Assembly: GCA_964247055.1 (NCBI GenBank)
Contig: OZ176053.1
Location: 5,952,001-6,016,000, forward strand
DNA: 64,000 nt
Reading direction: 5' to 3'
Source of the DNA: Paragordius varius
Taxonomy: Eukaryota; Nematomorpha
Part shown: positions 60,701 to 64,000 of the stretch, in pieces
Position numbering within the stretch: position 1 is the stretch's first letter
Layout: the number at the start of each line of letters is the position of its first letter
Program-made: the position numbers and the translations under genes
The notes under the pieces: generated by a model
Told to the model about the DNA's origin: nothing
Seen by the model: only the letters and a program-made list of their open reading frames with translations
The model's database searches: none

Positions 60701-61616
60701 ATACGAATAAAATATCATGTTATAAACCACTTGTAAAAAATTGTCGACACAGTTATTAACCCATTAAAATTGTGTGCATAAAAGCCCACATTGTATTATA
60801 ATTTTGTAGTAGTTTATTATACCTTGGACACTAAGAACTTAAAAAAATGTAGTTTATGGTAAAAAACTTAGTTTTTGAGGGATTACGTTATGTCTTATAT
60901 CCATTATGTCTAAAATCGGAAACACAAAATTCCAATTAGAAATGATATCTTTCTTAAAAGATTTGATGGTTAACTAAAAGATTAGTCTCAATTTTACGGC
61001 AAGTTTTATGAAAAAAAATTTAAAGTTTTTTCTAAAAAGAACACTTTTTAAGGGGCTAAAAATGCTGATTTTGGTCACAAATCTACAGATACTTTATAAC
61101 ACCAAATCATAATTAAATAAAATAGATAATTCATGATCATTTATACTCGTACAATATTTAATCCAGCAAAAATTATAGAATTTTATCCTTTATATTTATA
61201 ATGCTACATTTGATCAATATCAATTTTTTGGTGAAAAACTTACTGGATACTCTTTAACATGAATATAACTTCATCGGGTAAATAATTTTCGCCACGTATA
61301 TGAGTTCGCAACAAATCGTCTTCAAGTAAAGCTGAGGGTGGCGGTTGTTTAGATTTAAGTATGGGTTTTCCTTCACTATCTCGTTTAAGACTAAGTAAAC
61401 TAAAAAACATTTAAATAAGATAAACCTTCGAACAACTTTGAATATGATGTATTTTTTCATGATGTTACTGTGTCCAAATTGATCATTTTTCATATTTTTC
61501 ATCTGTATGAATATTTATAATTTTTACTTTTCGTAATATTCTTTTGCCGTAAAATAGCATTTTATCGCGTTTTCTAAATCGCAATTTTGGAGGTCCACTA
61601 CGTATTATATCAGAAG
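40319..61616 (-). CDS. PNPLA6: Neuropathy target esterase / Swiss cheese lysophospholipase (PNPLA6/7), 5' end missing
   Basis: A patatin-family serine esterase anchored in the ER that deacylates (lyso)phosphatidylcholine. Loss causes neurodegeneration in flies and mammals (family knowledge). About 39 exons, listed in the three block entries below, give 2088 residues, against about 1375 for vertebrate NTE. The excess lies in low-complexity linkers and a 255-codon C-terminal exon. The order is a basic juxtamembrane block ([19 protein letters not shown], almost identical to fly sws), cNMP-binding domain 1, linker, cNMP domains 2 and 3, and the patatin domain. The N-terminal transmembrane exon was not found between 61617 and 64000, so the gene is probably cut by the window edge. 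Introns contain a LINE antisense to the gene and MITEs. Vertebrate PNPLA6 and PNPLA7 cannot be told apart here. Confidence 0.93.
47578..48072 (+). mobile_element. MITE family B', about 495 bp, in NTE intron
   Basis: Ends TATACCATTTGCACTTGAAA and, on the minus strand at the right edge, TATACCATTTTCAGTTCAAG. Both continue with AGTGTCCTT(G/C)AAC and GGTCC(C/T)TAAA boxes. It shares the TATACCATTT terminus with family B but has a different interior. Confidence 0.75.
48840..50945 (+). mobile_element. LINE (RTE/CR1-like) in NTE intron, antisense to the gene, with 5' inversion
   Basis: Plus-strand frames 49313-49588, 49598-49837, 49883-50266 and 50287-50829 follow one another as a single degraded RT ORF. 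Motifs in order are [80 protein letters not shown] and [20 protein letters not shown]. In-frame stops and frameshifts occur near 49586, 49835, 50264 and 50829. No endonuclease domain precedes it, so it is 5' truncated. An inverted repeat of about 67 bp at its 5' end (48855-48921 versus 49033-49100) is the mark of an internal inversion during insertion. The 3' end lies about 30 bp from NTE exon 51046-50974. Confidence 0.88.
50974..57877 (-). CDS. NTE exon block 2: linker and cNMP-binding domains 2 and 3
   Basis: Exons 57877-57548, 57110-56625, 56375-55795, 55411-55280, 55184-55125, 54870-54746, 54258-54114, 53757-53555, 53339-53208, 52803-52674, 51869-51820, 51182-51119, 51046-50974. The first three exons (about 465 codons) are Ser/Thr/Asn-rich linker with the [10 protein letters not shown] segment known from NTE. 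Domain 2 runs from [14 protein letters not shown] to [19 protein letters not shown]. Domain 3 runs from [20 protein letters not shown] through [13 protein letters not shown] and [12 protein letters not shown] to [13 protein letters not shown], then [13 protein letters not shown]. Whether these domains bind nucleotide is unsettled for the family. The acceptor at 55185 and donor at 50973 were chosen on phase. Confidence 0.88.
52391..52607 (+). mobile_element. MITE family B, copy 3, in NTE intron
   Basis: Starts TATGCCATTTACAATTCAAA and ends GAATTGTAAATGGTATATAC, the inverted form, with TTCACCC boxes at both ends. Closest relative is 2743-3041. Confidence 0.8.
58060..58640. repeat. Interspersed repeat family D, copy 2, in NTE intron
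   Basis: Same ordered blocks as 37840-39600 but shorter and without the MITE C insertion (CCCAATTTTAAATAGAAG at about 58437). Non-coding. Confidence 0.7.
59056..61616 (-). CDS. NTE exon block 1: juxtamembrane region and cNMP-binding domain 1
   Basis: Exons 61616-61528, 61502-61426, 61399-61244, 60401-60242, 60180-60100, 59978-59917, 59728-59662, 59484-59404, 59200-59056. They encode [15 protein letters not shown], a lysine-rich segment, the [12 protein letters not shown] hinge, then domain 1 ([59 protein letters not shown]) and the NTE signature [20 protein letters not shown]. Exon 61502-61426 is short and weakly conserved, and was placed because it restores phase between its neighbours. Confidence 0.88.
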
Positions 61617-61868
61617 CTAAATGGTAAAAAAATAACTACTTCGATTTCTGATTTTATAGTAGATAATTAATGATAAAAGTAGTATAATTACAGAGGAAAA
61701 TATGGTATAAATCATATAAATTTCCAATTTAAATACCATGAAACCTTTTAATTTTGAAATATCATATGACATCTTGATGATTGTCACATGTAATGATCCA
61801 GGTAAGAAAATAATTATGTTTTAACAGTTGGCTACAAAACGATTTTGGTCCTCCGATTCGAATTTTAA

Positions 61869-63090
61869 CACTTCTATTCAAATTGGGGTATAAATACCAC
61901 AGACTAAATTTAAATTAATATTTTTAAAAAAATACTGAAGGAAACGGCCCCAATTTAAATTATGCTTCTATCCTAATAAAAAATATAAATATGCCAAAAT
62001 ATCTAAATAAAATTTTATTTTGAAAAAGTTCCATGTCAAACTACTTCGACGCCATTTTTATTTAACAAAATTTATGCAAAATATCTTCATTTAACACTTC
62101 GATTTAAATTGGGGTATCTAAATACCCAGACTATATCTAAGTTAAAATTTTTAAAAAACTACTGAAAGAAACGGTCCCAATTTAAATTTATGCTTCTATC
62201 CTAATCCATATTATAAAAATAAGTCGAAATATCTAATTAAAATTTAATTTTGAAAAAAAGCTTTATATCAAACTACTTCGACGCCATTTTTATTTTACAA
62301 AATTTTTCCAAAATATCGTCTTCATTTAATTTTAAGGGTAGAATTAAAGCTAATTTTTTATTTAAATTACATCTAACATTGATAGAAATAGAAAAAGCGG
62401 GTTATTTTGCATTATTTTTTAATTTTACCATTGCACACATGTTACGTTGACTAAATTTTTACCTTTCGGTTTTAGCTTAAAATAGGTAATATCAAGTATT
62501 TTTGAATAAAATATATATATTTCGGTTTATTAATGTTATATAGGTGCAAGATTTTGCCATGGTTTCGTTTCCTTCCATATTTTTTGAAGAATTATATTTT
62601 AAACAGGCATGGGGTATTTAACTACCCCAAGTTGAATCGAAGGACTAAAATGAATGTGTTGTATCCAAGTGTTAAAAATATGGAATAAATTATAACCATT
62701 ACATTTTGAACTTATATAACATTGTGGCATCTAATTATAAAAAAATCATTAAAAAACTTTTATATTACTTTTTCTATGGATAAAACCGAAAATAAAAATT
62801 TAGCCATGACGTATGTGCATTAGCTAAATATAAAATAGATACAAATAAAACAACTATTCTGCTTATATTATTGTTTAATGTATTTTTAAAATAATTAACC
62901 TTAATTTTCGCGCTAAAGTCAAAAAACGCGATATTTGCAATATGTTGCAAAAAAATGGCGACGAAGCAGTTTGGTGTAATTCTTTTCATTATAGAAGCAT
63001 AAATTGAAATTGAAACCGTCCCCGTCTTTAGTCTTTAATCAATTAAATTTTAATATACAGTCTGTCTTTAGATACCCCGATAAATAATCG
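61869..63090. mobile_element. Cluster of three MITE family C copies
   Basis: 61869-62090 is the left part of one copy after TTAA (61865-61868). 62095-62671 is a full 577-bp copy bounded by TTAA (62091-62094 and 62672-62675). About 62676-63090 is a diverged copy in the reverse direction, recognisable by GGAATAAATTATAACCATTA and ATACCCC-type blocks. The full copy is very similar to 38688-39259. Confidence 0.75.
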
Positions 63091-63109
63091 AAGTTAAATC
63101 TAAATATTA

Positions 63110-63990
63110 ATAAAACTAAAAGGGGGCTTGGAGCTGAAAGACTGATAAGCCCGTTTAGATTTCAATGTAAAAGTAATTAATGATTTATAAATATGTCGAC
63201 AGTGAATAAGCCCTTTTATTAGGCCCTATTGCCCCACCTAAAAATCAAGCTTTTGAAATGGAAGTCCCTAAAAAATTAATCTTGACAGACGTTTTAAAAC
63301 AGGTCCATTCAGTTTCAATAATGTACTTTTTATCATTTTTACAAATGCAGGGTGAGCCCTAAGTTTAACCCCACACTATGAAAAATGGTATTTTTGGAAG
63401 AAAAATTGGCTTTAGCGCACGATAGCGGAAAGTGTCTAAGCACAATAAGCTTCAATAGTGTACTTTTATATTGTTTTTGAATTGCGCGGATGGTGTCTGA
63501 GCTTTCTTAAGAGTGGGGATTGAGTTTTGCGCCGCCCCGTGCAAAAATCGGTTTTTTTGAAAAAAAGAAGTGTCTAAATTTAGTTTATCAGAAGATTTCA
63601 GAAAACGTGTGGGGCCATTTAGTTTCAAAAGTGTTTTTTGTTTCTACACCGAGGTTGATTGAGACCTTCTTAAATTACTCAGTTTAGCCCCACACTTATA
63701 AAAATGAGGTTTTTTAATCAATTGTTATCTTTTGCACACGATAATGAATAATGTGTAGGCAATTAGTTTCAAAAAAGCTTTTTTAATTGTTTAACATTGA
63801 CGCCAAAAGTAACTAAGTGTCTTTTCTAATTTAGCGCCTCAACCATCCTTTTTAAATTAGCCTCCCCGCGACACGGCGCCCATGTAAAAATAGTTTTTTG
63901 AACAAATTTTGCTTTGGAACACAATTCCTAAGGTGAGGGCACCATCATCATTGTCAATATATTTTTATTGTTTTACAATTAAGCCGAAAG
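63110..63990. repeat. Diverged tandem array, about 135-175-bp units
   Basis: Recurring blocks TTCAAT/AA(A/T)GTGT(A/T)CTTTTT at about 63315, 63449, 63624 and 63767, and TAGCCCCACACT(T/A)AT at about 63365 and 63688, indicate two alternating half-units like those of repeat family E. It runs off or close to the window end. No coding sequence recognised. Confidence 0.55.
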
Positions 63991-64000
63991 TGATTGATCC

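Larger units (their letters stand above)
61617..64000. other. Right-edge region, no exon found
   Basis: The missing NTE N-terminal exon (a transmembrane helix is expected) was looked for on the minus strand and not found. The stretch is largely MITE C copies (61869-63090) and a tandem array (63110-63990). Confidence 0.5.

Noticed and set aside
1-64000. CRISPR arrays, rRNA, tRNA genes, operons or other prokaryotic features
   Set aside because: No regular spacer arrays, rRNA or tRNA-like cloverleaf segments were seen, and the genes are intron-rich animal genes.
1-64000. Long terminal repeat or other virus-like elements
   Set aside because: No paired direct terminal repeats with polymerase, protease or capsid-like coding sequence were recognised; the retroelements found are LINEs.

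Overview
The window is AT-rich animal nuclear DNA. The evidence is spliceosomal introns with GT/AG borders, many small exons, TA microsatellites, LINEs, hAT-, Tc1- and MITE-type elements, and metazoan-specific genes. The N-terminal block of the phospholipase gene resembles insect Swiss cheese closely, which fits a protostome invertebrate. I cannot name the species or phylum from sequence alone.

Five recognisable protein genes plus one small unknown ORF are present. (1) 309-1485 (+): the last two exons of crooked neck/CRNKL1, a spliceosome HAT-repeat protein. (2) 2144-5428 (-): a two-exon sds22/PPP1R7 leucine-rich-repeat regulator of protein phosphatase 1, convergent with CRNKL1, with LINE and MITE debris in its intron. 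(3) 5473-5685 (+): a 70-residue protein of unknown function whose ATG lies only 44 bp from the sds22 ATG, so a shared bidirectional promoter is likely. (4) 13005-16836 (+): a complete 11-exon secreted M14 pro-carboxypeptidase of the A type (452 aa). (5) 22799-30998 (-): a complete 15-exon FERM + CUPID scaffold of the FRMD4 family (1422 aa). (6) 40319-61616 (-): about 39 exons of a neuropathy target esterase (PNPLA6/7, Swiss cheese) with three cyclic-nucleotide-binding-like domains and a C-terminal patatin domain. Its N-terminal membrane exon is not visible and may lie beyond the right edge.

Between the genes are three repeat-rich zones. 5.7-22.7 kb is a nest of a structured repeat family with internal tandem arrays. 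Two 1133-bp Tc1-like elements in inverted orientation lie in it and bracket the carboxypeptidase gene. 31-40 kb has no convincing gene but several clean MITE and hAT insertions with target duplications. 61.6-64 kb holds a cluster of TTAA-flanked MITEs and a diverged ~160-bp tandem array. A hammerhead-ribozyme-like motif with a paired stem I, a 4-bp stem II and a GUC cleavage triplet occurs at 19902-19944. A more decayed relative lies at about 150-182.

The genes do not form an obvious pathway. The local organisation (convergent CRNKL1/sds22, head-to-head sds22/small ORF, two large minus-strand genes) is ordinary animal gene arrangement with retroelement-filled introns. All exon borders were set by eye from protein similarity, reading phase and GT/AG signals.
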